From positions 1 to 16,371 of the forward strand of contig UQZE01000036.1 in assembly GCA_900545325.1 (NCBI GenBank): a stretch of 16,371 bases of DNA, given 5' to 3'. Source of the stretch: an uncultured Eubacteriales bacterium. Its GTDB lineage: Bacteria > Bacillota > Clostridia > Christensenellales > Borkfalkiaceae. The notes below the pieces were generated by a model. That model was not told where the DNA came from. It did no database searches and was given only the letters and a program-made list of their open reading frames with translations. Shown in pieces: positions 1 through 4,626 of the stretch. Positions within the stretch are counted from its first letter, which is position 1. Every line of letters begins with the position of its first letter. Both the position numbers and the translations under genes were made by a program.

Positions 1-60
1 AAGGAAAAGAAAGTTCAAAAACAAAGCAAGCCGCCCGATACAGACGGCAAGGAGATGTAA
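1..60 (+). CDS. C-terminal tail of an unidentified protein (5' end outside window)
   Basis: Frame 1 is open from the first base and stops with TAA at 58-60. It gives 19 residues, very rich in Lys and Gln, ending in DTDGKEM. This looks like a charged, probably disordered C-terminus. The ribosome site of the next ORF (AAGGAG, 49-54) lies inside its last codons and the next ATG follows the stop directly, so the two are probably cotranscribed. Nothing in these residues identifies a family. Confidence 0.55.
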   Translation, partial: KEKKVQKQSKPPDTDGKEM

Positions 61-198
61 ATGAAAACGGTCAAGAGAGTTTTAGCAATACTTCTCTTGG
101 TCGTGGTGGTACTTGCAGTCGGCTACCTGTGTTTTACGGGTAGCCGGCTTGCCGCCACGCAGGAGAATACGGAGGCAACCTATGAGCAGACGATTTAG
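61..198 (+). CDS. small single-helix membrane or secreted protein, unknown function (45 aa)
   Basis: This 45-codon frame starts at ATG 61 directly after the previous stop, with AAGGAG at 49-54 as ribosome site. It has a short basic start (MKTVKR), then a hydrophobic stretch at about residues 7-26, then a polar tail rich in Thr, Glu and Gln. That is the form of an uncleaved signal anchor or a signal peptide with a tiny mature part. There is no lipobox: the only Cys, in YLCFTG, lies inside the helix. Its end overlaps the start of the next ORF (ATG 182) by 17 bases, so translation is probably coupled. I do not recognise the family. Small membrane ORFs in tight overlap are common in conjugative elements, but that is only a contextual hint. 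Confidence 0.55.
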   Translation: MKTVKRVLAILLLVVVVLAVGYLCFTGSRLAATQENTEATYEQTI

Positions 199-589
199 CA
201 TCATCGTAACGGTCGTTATTTCGGCCATATTCTTGGGTCTGACGGCAGTTTTCTGGCAATCGTATGTGCGTTTCGCGGAGAGCTGCCGTGACTTCGGCTT
301 ATCCGTCGCATACTATTTCTGTGAGTTGTTCGGCATAGATTATTCCTTTACGCCTAATCCCAAAAATAATATTACTAAAATATTCTTTACATGGGGTTGG
401 CATGATTATGAAGGTTTTGGTGAAATTTTCTTATATAACAATGTCATCGATGTAAATAATGTAACTTGCCGTGATAGTCACTTAACTATTTCTTCTAATT
501 CAAAAAGACAAGCGACAAAGCATTATAGTACACTTTACAATGAGCCAGGGCTAATAAGTCTTTTTGAATATATAATCAACAATAATTAA
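182..589 (+). CDS. membrane-anchored hypothetical protein, possibly truncated or chimeric (135 aa)
   Basis: ATG 182 is preferred because GGAGG stands at 171-175; the frame is open further upstream (a TTG at 113), but without a ribosome site. Residues about 6-25 form one hydrophobic helix after an MSRR basic start. Residues 26-60 look like ordinary protein. From about base 355 (after the codons for SFTPNP) the DNA becomes sharply AT-rich and the protein turns Asn-, Ile- and Tyr-rich (FTPNPKNNITKIFFTW, then EYIINNN at the end). The change is so abrupt that the gene may be an N-terminal fragment fused to unrelated DNA. No catalytic motif is visible. It is the last gene before a long perfect hairpin and the tRNA operon, where an integrated element could end. 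Function unknown. Confidence 0.5.
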   Translation: MSRRFSIIVTVVISAIFLGLTAVFWQSYVRFAESCRDFGLSVAYYFCELFGIDYSFTPNPKNNITKIFFTWGWHDYEGFGEIFLYNNVIDVNNVTCRDSHLTISSNSKRQATKHYSTLYNEPGLISLFEYIINNN

Positions 590-591
590 GT

Positions 592-630
592 TAAGAGCCG
601 AGCAAACCAGCTTGATTTGCTCGGCTCTTA
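592..630 (+). terminator. 15-bp perfect hairpin after the membrane ORF, probable terminator
   Basis: The arms TAAGAGCCGAGCAAA (592-606) and TTTGCTCGGCTCTTA (616-630) pair without mismatch around a 9-base loop. The hairpin begins three bases after the stop codon at 589. Neither strand has a good U-tract after it, so termination efficiency is uncertain; it may act as a 3' stability structure. Confidence 0.5.
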
Positions 631-659
631 TACAGTGAGCCTATTCCTTTGGCGGCAAT

Positions 660-709
660 AAAAAAACTACCCGAACCCACTGTTCTGTAATAGTGGTGTT
701 CGGATAGTT
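660..709 (-). terminator. rho-independent terminator of the tRNA operon
   Basis: Read on the minus strand, the arm at 692-709 pairs with 665-681 (AACTACCCGAACCCACT; one mismatch and one bulge) around a roughly 10-base loop. Seven T residues follow (complement of A660-A666). It lies 7 bases beyond the CCA end of tRNA-Glu, as expected for a tRNA operon terminator. Confidence 0.8.
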
Positions 710-715
710 CCAATT

Positions 716-790
716 TGGTGACCCCTACGGGACTCGAACCCATGATACCACCGTGAAAGGGTGGTGTCTTAACCGCTTGACCAAGGGGCC
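716..790 (-). tRNA. tRNA-Glu (anticodon UUC)
   Basis: The reverse complement folds as a full cloverleaf. The acceptor GGCCCCT pairs with AGGGGTC, with one G-T pair at 2-71. The anticodon stem CCACC/GGTGG closes the loop CTTTCAC, placing TTC at positions 34-36. The T-arm contains GGTTCGAGTCC. Discriminator A and an encoded CCA end the gene at 716. It is second in a two-tRNA operon, 15 bases after tRNA-Met. Confidence 0.96.
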
Positions 791-805
791 GGTTTATAAA
801 GTTTT

Positions 806-882
806 TGGTAGCGGCGGTCGGACTCGAACCAACGACCTGCCGGGTATGAACCGGCCGCTATAACCAACTAAGCTACGCCGCC
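806..882 (-). tRNA. elongator tRNA-Met (anticodon CAU)
   Basis: The reverse complement begins GGCGGCG and ends CGCCGCT-A-CCA, with CCA encoded. The anticodon stem GCCGG/CCGGC closes the loop TTCATAC, giving CAT. A G-T pair at 1-72 instead of the initiator C1-A72 mismatch, and close likeness to the Bacillus elongator tRNA-Met acceptor and T-arm, favour elongator Met over initiator. A tRNA-Ile2 with lysidine-modified CAU is the main alternative but fits less well. It is first in the operon, about a dozen bases after the expected transcription start. Confidence 0.94.
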
Positions 883-900
883 ATTTCAATTTGCTTATGT

Positions 901-929
901 ATTATATCGAAATTATGCCGCTTTGTCAA
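901..929 (-). promoter_or_regulatory. consensus sigma-A promoter of the tRNA-Met/tRNA-Glu operon
   Basis: On the minus strand TTGACA (924-929) is followed after exactly 17 bases by TATAAT (901-906). This is a perfect match to both hexamers and the ideal spacer, expected for strongly expressed stable RNA. The predicted start lies near 894, just before tRNA-Met at 882. Confidence 0.92.
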
Positions 930-1002
930 CAAGTTTTCAGTTGATTTAAAAATTTTTTTCTATTTTGCCTTTTATCTTCATATAATCAATATAGAAGTAT
1001 CC

Positions 1003-1059
1003 GAAAAAACGGCGCGCATATTCTTTTTTCGTTTGATTTGCGAAGATATTCGTTTTTTC
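1003..1059. repeat. inverted repeat in AT-rich intergenic region
   Basis: GAAAAAACG (1003-1011) and CGTTTTTTC (1051-1059) are perfect 9-base inverted copies. A third similar stretch, TTCTTTTTTCG, lies between them at 1021-1031. The surrounding 930-1130 is very AT-rich and contains no convincing gene. It may be a weak structural or binding element of the region before the spoIVF pair, or chance in low-complexity DNA. Confidence 0.3.
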
Positions 1060-1110
1060 AAAAACGACAAATCCCGACTTAAAAAGCCCCGATAATTTTG
1101 AAAAAACGTG

Positions 1111-1139
1111 GCATAGTCGGCAAATTGCCTGCATAATGT
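1111..1139 (+). promoter_or_regulatory. possible sigma-E-type (mother-cell) promoter before the spoIVF pair
   Basis: GCATAGT (1111-1117) and CATAATGT (1132-1139) are 14 bases apart, roughly matching the sigma-E pattern (a -35 with ATA, a -10 like CATACAAT). The start would lie about 25 bases before ATG 1172. A second candidate -10, CATATAAT, is at 979-986. In Bacillus the spoIVF operon is sigma-E dependent, which is why this was looked for. The match is partial and the call tentative. Confidence 0.3.
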
Positions 1140-1171
1140 TTAATATAGCGAAAGGACAAGGAGAGAAAAAA

Positions 1172-1963
1172 ATGAACGAAGAAACCATTTATTCCGAAAT
1201 GCTGGAAATTCCCGTAAACACGTGCAACATAACCTATACGGCGCAGACAAAGCGCAAGAGAAAAAAGAAAGAAGCGCCGAAGGAAAACGTGAAGGAACTC
1301 GCCATCGAAAAGGTCAACCGCGAATTTGAAGAGCAGAATTCTTCCGAACCCGCGGAAAACGCCGCGCCCGTTTTGGACGAAGTTGCGGAAAATTATCAGG
1401 CCGAACTCCCGCAGGAAGAGGAGCAGGCCGAAAAACCGCGCGCAAAACGCAGATTCAAGGTGTCCGTTATCGGCGTTCAGCTCGCCGTGGTGGTGCTGCT
1501 GCTCGGCGTGATCGTCTTTTCCAACATCTTTATGGAACAGAGCGGCATAGCGACGTTTTTCAATTCTATCTTCGCGCCGCAGAGCGAGCAGGCGGATAAC
1601 CGCGAATACAACAGCTTTACGCCCGCACTGCCCACCGACGGCGAAGTTTCCGTAAGCAACGGCGTTATGAACTTTGCGGTAAAAGGCAGCGTTTACGCGC
1701 CCTGCGACGGCGAGATCACTGCGCTCACGAAGGGCGAAGACGGCAAATACGTGTTTGAAATCACCCATTCGACCAAATTCAAAACGGTCATCAGCGGCAT
1801 AGACTACGCGTATCAGGAACTCGGTTCCGTAGTCTACGGCAACATTCCCTTAGGGTACAGCCTCGGCGAAAACGTGGAACTCTGTTTTTACGGCGAGGAC
1901 GGTCAGCTCATCACCTCTTATACGGTAGATAACGACACCGACACGGTGATATGGGAAGTATAA
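1172..1963 (+). CDS. spoIVFA: SpoIVFA-like membrane protein with degenerate LytM (M23-like) domain (263 aa)
   Basis: In Bacillus SpoIVFA holds the intramembrane protease SpoIVFB inactive in the outer forespore membrane until a forespore signal arrives. Here residues 1-95 form a charged, Lys/Glu-rich cytoplasmic region. One membrane helix spans about 98-118. The C-terminal part (about 155-263) reads like an M23/LytM fold, with phrases such as KGSVYAPCDGEI and a VVYGNIPLG stretch. No metal-binding H/D set is evident, so it is probably non-catalytic, as in SpoIVFA. ATG 1172 is chosen over an in-frame ATG at 1136 because AAGGAG lies at 1158-1163. The stop overlaps the start of the site-2 protease gene by 13 bases, the arrangement expected of a spoIVFA-spoIVFB operon. 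The identity rests mainly on this context and topology, since sequence conservation in this family is low. Confidence 0.68.
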   Translation: MNEETIYSEMLEIPVNTCNITYTAQTKRKRKKKEAPKENVKELAIEKVNREFEEQNSSEPAENAAPVLDEVAENYQAELPQEEEQAEKPRAKRRFKVSVIGVQLAVVVLLLGVIVFSNIFMEQSGIATFFNSIFAPQSEQADNREYNSFTPALPTDGEVSVSNGVMNFAVKGSVYAPCDGEITALTKGEDGKYVFEITHSTKFKTVISGIDYAYQELGSVVYGNIPLGYSLGENVELCFYGEDGQLITSYTVDNDTDTVIWEV

Positions 1964-2787
1964 AATTACACATACACCCGCTGTTCTGGCTCTTCGGCGC
2001 GTTTTACGCGCTGACGGGCAAGGTATTCATGTTCATCATCTATACGACGGTTGCCCTGCTCCATGAGTTAGGGCATTCGTTTTCGGCGGAAAAACTCGGT
2101 TATCGGCTGGACCGCATCACGCTGATGCCGTACGGCGCCGTCATTTACGGAGAGGACGCGTCGCTTAAACCGTCGGACGAGATCAGGATCGCGCTCGCGG
2201 GACCTGTAACGAATGTGCTTATCGGCATTTTTTTCGTGGCGTTCTGGTGGATTTTTCCCGACATTTACCCTTATACCGACGCCGCCGCGTTTGCGAGTTT
2301 CGCCATTGCGGCCATTAACGTGCTGCCCGTTTTTCCTCTGGACGGCGGGCGCGTGCTGCTCGCCGTGCTTTCGATGAAGATGAAGCGGGCAAAGGCGCTT
2401 TTGGTCTGCAAAGTCGTATCCGTGGTGTTCGGCGCAGGGCTTGCCGCGCTCTTTATCGCCTCGCTCTTTTTCGCTCCGAATGTATCGCTGGCGTTTTTCG
2501 CGGCCTTCGTTTTGTTCGGGGCGCTGTCCCGCAGAAAGGAAAACGGCTATGTGCGCATGTATACGGCGGTGAATGCCAACGCTCTGAAAAGGGGTATGCC
2601 TTATAAAAAACAGGCGCTTTCCGTCGACGCGGACGTAAAAAAGCTGATTAACGTGATCGACGGCGACGCCGTGAACGAAATCGTTTTATTCCGCGACGGC
2701 AAAGAGGTCAAGACGCTATCGCAAAGCGATATCGCCAAAATCTGCCAGGAACACGGCATATACGAAAAACTTTCGGACGTAATATAA
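1951..2787 (+). CDS. spoIVFB: SpoIVFB-like site-2 protease, M50 family (278 aa)
   Basis: A zinc intramembrane metalloprotease; in Bacillus it releases active sigma-K from pro-sigma-K in the mother cell. The HExxH motif is HELGH at residues 38-42 (H38, E39, H42), and the third ligand region is NVLPVFPLDGGR with D131. Hydrophobic segments at roughly 10-36, 84-102, 113-130 and 147-192 give the multi-span core. The C-terminal part (about 210-278, with VNEIVLFRDGKEV) resembles a CBS domain, which regulates SpoIVFB. Length is close to the Bacillus protein. The overlap with the SpoIVFA-like gene supports the assignment, though M50 proteases of this type also occur outside sporulation. A promoter for the next gene begins six bases after the stop, with no terminator between. 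Confidence 0.85.
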   Translation: MGSIKLHIHPLFWLFGAFYALTGKVFMFIIYTTVALLHELGHSFSAEKLGYRLDRITLMPYGAVIYGEDASLKPSDEIRIALAGPVTNVLIGIFFVAFWWIFPDIYPYTDAAAFASFAIAAINVLPVFPLDGGRVLLAVLSMKMKRAKALLVCKVVSVVFGAGLAALFIASLFFAPNVSLAFFAAFVLFGALSRRKENGYVRMYTAVNANALKRGMPYKKQALSVDADVKKLINVIDGDAVNEIVLFRDGKEVKTLSQSDIAKICQEHGIYEKLSDVI

Positions 2788-2793
2788 AAAAAG

Positions 2794-2822
2794 TTGTCAA
2801 AACGCCTTTCCCGGTGTACAAT
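2794..2822 (+). promoter_or_regulatory. sigma-A promoter of the nitroreductase/acetyltransferase operon
   Basis: TTGTCA (2794-2799), a 17-base spacer, then TACAAT (2817-2822): five of six matches at each hexamer. The start would fall near 2829, leaving a short leader that contains the AGGAGG ribosome site of the nitroreductase. Confidence 0.8.
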
Positions 2823-2843
2823 GATAAAAAAGGAGGAAGTTTT

Positions 2844-3380
2844 ATGCAACTCGAAGAATTGTTCAAGATAAGGCAGAGCTGCCGTAATTTCGACGCGGAA
2901 AGGGCGGTGGAGCGCGAAAAACTGGAAAAAATAATGCAGCTGGCGCGGCTGGCGCCCTCGGCATGCAACTCGCAGCCGTATTCCTTCGTGGTGGTAACGG
3001 AGGCTGACCTTGTGAAGAGCGTGGCGAAATGCACGCAGGGCATGGGCATGAACAGGCATTGTTCGTCCGCGCGGGCGTTTATCGTCATGGTGGAGGAAAA
3101 CGCGGGGCTGCTCGCAAAAACGAGCGGGCGGCTGAAGGATCAGGATTACGCCTCGATCGACATGGGGATCGTGAGCGCGCATATCGTGCTTGCGGCGGCG
3201 GAGCAGGGGCTTTCCACCTGCATGATCGGCTGGTTCGATGAAAAGAAGATAAAGGAAGTTCTCGGCATTGAGGATAAAAAGCGGGTGCGCCTGGTATTTG
3301 CCGCGGGGTACGCGGCGGCGGGCGATCCCGTGCGTGAGAAGAAGAGAAAGGACATAGAAAAACTGGTAACGTACCGATGA
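2844..3380 (+). CDS. nitroreductase family protein, FMN-dependent (178 aa)
   Basis: Small FMN enzymes of this family reduce nitroaromatics, quinones or other electrophiles with NAD(P)H, usually as cytoplasmic dimers. The family start is clear: IRQSCRNF (residues 9-16) supplies the FMN-phosphate arginines. LARLAPSACNSQPYSF (33-48) is the conserved flavin-contacting segment. The DMGIVSAHIVLAAAEQGL stretch (106-123) is the central helix, and the following TCMIGWFDE plus the basic C-terminal part complete the fold. ATG 2844 is chosen because AGGAGG lies at 2831-2836; an upstream in-frame start would fall inside the promoter. The stop overlaps the acetyltransferase start (ATGA), so the two are translationally coupled. 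The substrate cannot be told from sequence, and a role in cofactor or redox balance is as possible as detoxification. Confidence 0.88.
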   Translation: MQLEELFKIRQSCRNFDAERAVEREKLEKIMQLARLAPSACNSQPYSFVVVTEADLVKSVAKCTQGMGMNRHCSSARAFIVMVEENAGLLAKTSGRLKDQDYASIDMGIVSAHIVLAAAEQGLSTCMIGWFDEKKIKEVLGIEDKKRVRLVFAAGYAAAGDPVREKKRKDIEKLVTYR

Positions 3381-4033
3381 AAACGATTGATATACCCGAC
3401 CCGCGCGCGATCTTTCCCAACGAATACAAAACGTCGTGCTTTATCAAAAACGTGGTAAAGGCGCCGAATATCTCTATAGGGGATTACACTTATTACGACG
3501 ACGCCGTTGCCGCGACGGATTTTGAAAAGAACAACGTGCTTTTCAACTGGCCCGAATTCGGGGATAAGCTCGTTATCGGAAAATTCTGCGCGTTTGCGAC
3601 GGGCGTGAAATTTATCATGGGATCGGCAAACCACCGTTTGGCGAGCGCGAGCACCTATCCTTTCAACGTTTTCGGTGGAGCATGGGCGGAAATAACGCCG
3701 CCGCATCTCGAACAGCTGCCGAAAAAGGGGGATACCGTAGTTGGGAACGACGTGTGGATCGGCCGCGAGGCGGTAGTAATGCCCGGCGTGAAAATAGGGG
3801 ACGGCGCAGTGGTTGCGGCTTATTCTGTCGTCGCGAAAGACGTCGCGCCGTATACCGTGGTCGGCGGCAATCCCGCACGGTTCATCAAAGACAGGTTTGA
3901 CGAAGAACTGAAAGACGTTCTGCTGCGCCTGCGCTGGTGGGACAAAACGGGGGAGGAGCTGCTCGAAATAATCCCCCTGCTGTGCGAGTGCGATTTGGAA
4001 AAAGCCAAAACCGAACTGAAAAAATTTTTGTAA
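3377..4033 (+). CDS. Vat/CatB-type xenobiotic acyltransferase, left-handed beta-helix (218 aa)
   Basis: This belongs to the hexapeptide-repeat acetyltransferases that O-acetylate streptogramin A (Vat) or chloramphenicol (type B CAT) from acetyl-CoA. The diagnostic stretch MGSANHRLASASTYPFNVFG (residues 81-100) holds the catalytic His (H86). Hexapeptide repeats run through about 118-160 (VVGNDVWIGREAVV, then MPGVKIGDGAVV and so on). The GGNPARFIKDRF segment (163-174) follows the helix, and the C-terminal helices end at 218, the usual length. The family includes real resistance enzymes and many housekeeping homologues of unknown acceptor, so resistance is not shown. It starts at ATG 3377, overlapping the nitroreductase stop, and ends at a terminator three bases later. 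Confidence 0.86.
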   Translation: MKTIDIPDPRAIFPNEYKTSCFIKNVVKAPNISIGDYTYYDDAVAATDFEKNNVLFNWPEFGDKLVIGKFCAFATGVKFIMGSANHRLASASTYPFNVFGGAWAEITPPHLEQLPKKGDTVVGNDVWIGREAVVMPGVKIGDGAVVAAYSVVAKDVAPYTVVGGNPARFIKDRFDEELKDVLLRLRWWDKTGEELLEIIPLLCECDLEKAKTELKKFL

Positions 4034-4035
4034 GT

Positions 4036-4066
4036 AAAGGGCGCGGACGTTTGTTCGCGCCCTTTT
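4036..4066 (+). terminator. rho-independent terminator of the nitroreductase/acetyltransferase operon
   Basis: AAAGGGCGCG (4036-4045) and CGCGCCCTTT (4056-4065) pair perfectly around a 10-base loop, and the T-run continues to 4066. It begins three bases after the acetyltransferase stop. Confidence 0.85.
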
Positions 4067-4108
4067 GTCCTCAATGTGTTGAGCGGGCGCGATTTTACGG
4101 TGAATTTT

Positions 4109-4117
4109 TGGTATAAT
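4109..4117 (+). promoter_or_regulatory. possible extended -10 promoter for the XRE regulator
   Basis: TGGTATAAT (4109-4117) has the TGn extension directly before a perfect TATAAT. No good -35 hexamer is present at the right distance, which extended -10 promoters tolerate. Transcription would start near 4124, about 100 bases before ATG 4226. A second TATAAT lies at 4214-4219, immediately before that ATG. Confidence 0.4.
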
Positions 4118-4225
4118 AGCGGTATAAGCCGTCGTTGAAATCGTCTTTTTTTCTATTTTATGAAGAAAAGTTGCGAAAATCGCAATTATGCGCGCCGCCG
4201 GCGGTCGTTGCTTTATAATATCATT

Positions 4226-4441
4226 ATGAATTATTCCGAATTTTCGCCCGCGCTTGCGCGGAACATAAAATTTTACCGTTTGCAGTGCGGATTAAGTCAA
4301 TCGGCGCTTGCCGCCCTGCTCTCCGTCAGTCAGGATACCGTTTCGCTTTGGGAGCGCGGCAAAAGCGCGCCCGCGTCCGCGTATTTGCCCTATCTTGCGG
4401 CAGTTTTCGATGTTTCGATTGAGGAATTATTTTTCAAATAA
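4226..4441 (+). CDS. small XRE/Cro-type helix-turn-helix regulator (71 aa)
   Basis: Almost the whole protein is one HTH_3 domain. The core is LARNIKFYRLQCGLSQSALA (10-29), then the recognition part LLSVSQDTVSLWERGKSAP (31-49), then FDVSIEELF at the end, which is the classic Cro/CI-type layout. It should bind DNA as a dimer; its target is unknown. Neither ATG 4226 nor an in-frame ATG at 4160 (93 aa) has a ribosome site. I prefer 4226 because the domain starts there and the extension is Arg-rich without family likeness. It stands alone, with a terminator before it and convergent transketolase after it, so it may regulate itself or a distant gene. No toxin or phage partner is visible. Confidence 0.75.
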   Translation: MNYSEFSPALARNIKFYRLQCGLSQSALAALLSVSQDTVSLWERGKSAPASAYLPYLAAVFDVSIEELFFK

Positions 4442-4474
4442 CCGAGAGGGACGCTCCGCGCGGCTCTTTTTTGT

Positions 4475-4565
4475 CTGAATATTAAAGCGACCGCAAAATA
4501 TTGCGGCCGCTTTAATAAAAATAATACTTACGGGTAGGTGTCTGATTGATTGTCGATCTCTCGAT
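4475..4565 (-). ncRNA. candidate small RNA downstream of transketolase
   Basis: A well-spaced promoter on the minus strand (4572-4600) should start RNA near 4565, yet no ORF with a usable start follows. The predicted RNA has a small stem near its 5' end (TCGA/TCGA around 4553-4564). It then contains a 17-pair hairpin with one mismatch (4480-4496 with 4501-4517, loop AATA on the plus strand). No clear U-tract follows the hairpin, so the 3' end is uncertain; the RNA could run into the antisense strand of the XRE gene. It is not a recognised RNA family to me. Confidence 0.3.
4480..4517. terminator. large hairpin in the convergent gap between XRE gene and transketolase
   Basis: The arms 4480-4496 and 4501-4517 form 17 pairs with one A-C mismatch (4490/4507) around a 4-base loop, with an AT-rich base and GC-rich top. 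It sits between two converging genes and could end transcripts from either side, though U-tracts are poor on both strands. A run of T at about 4467-4472 lies between it and the XRE gene. Confidence 0.45.
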
Positions 4566-4571
4566 AATTCT

Positions 4572-4600
4572 ATTTTACTATATTCTTCGGGCAAAGTCAA
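4572..4600 (-). promoter_or_regulatory. orphan sigma-A-like promoter downstream of transketolase
   Basis: On the minus strand TTGACT (4595-4600) and TAAAAT (4572-4577) are separated by exactly 17 bases; each hexamer matches five of six. It lies just after the transketolase stop (4627), on the same strand, with no gene to serve. Confidence 0.5.
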
Positions 4601-4626
4601 TCAATTTTGAAAAATATTCGATTTTT

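Noticed and set aside
946..1188. Minus-strand 80-codon ORF before the spoIVF pair
   Set aside because: It lies in low-complexity AT-rich DNA, overlaps the SpoIVFA-like start, and has no ribosome site or protein-like pattern.
4442..4472. GC-rich stretch plus T-run after the XRE gene as a proper terminator
   Set aside because: A T-run is present, but no stable continuous stem precedes it; only the separate hairpin at 4480-4517 is strong.
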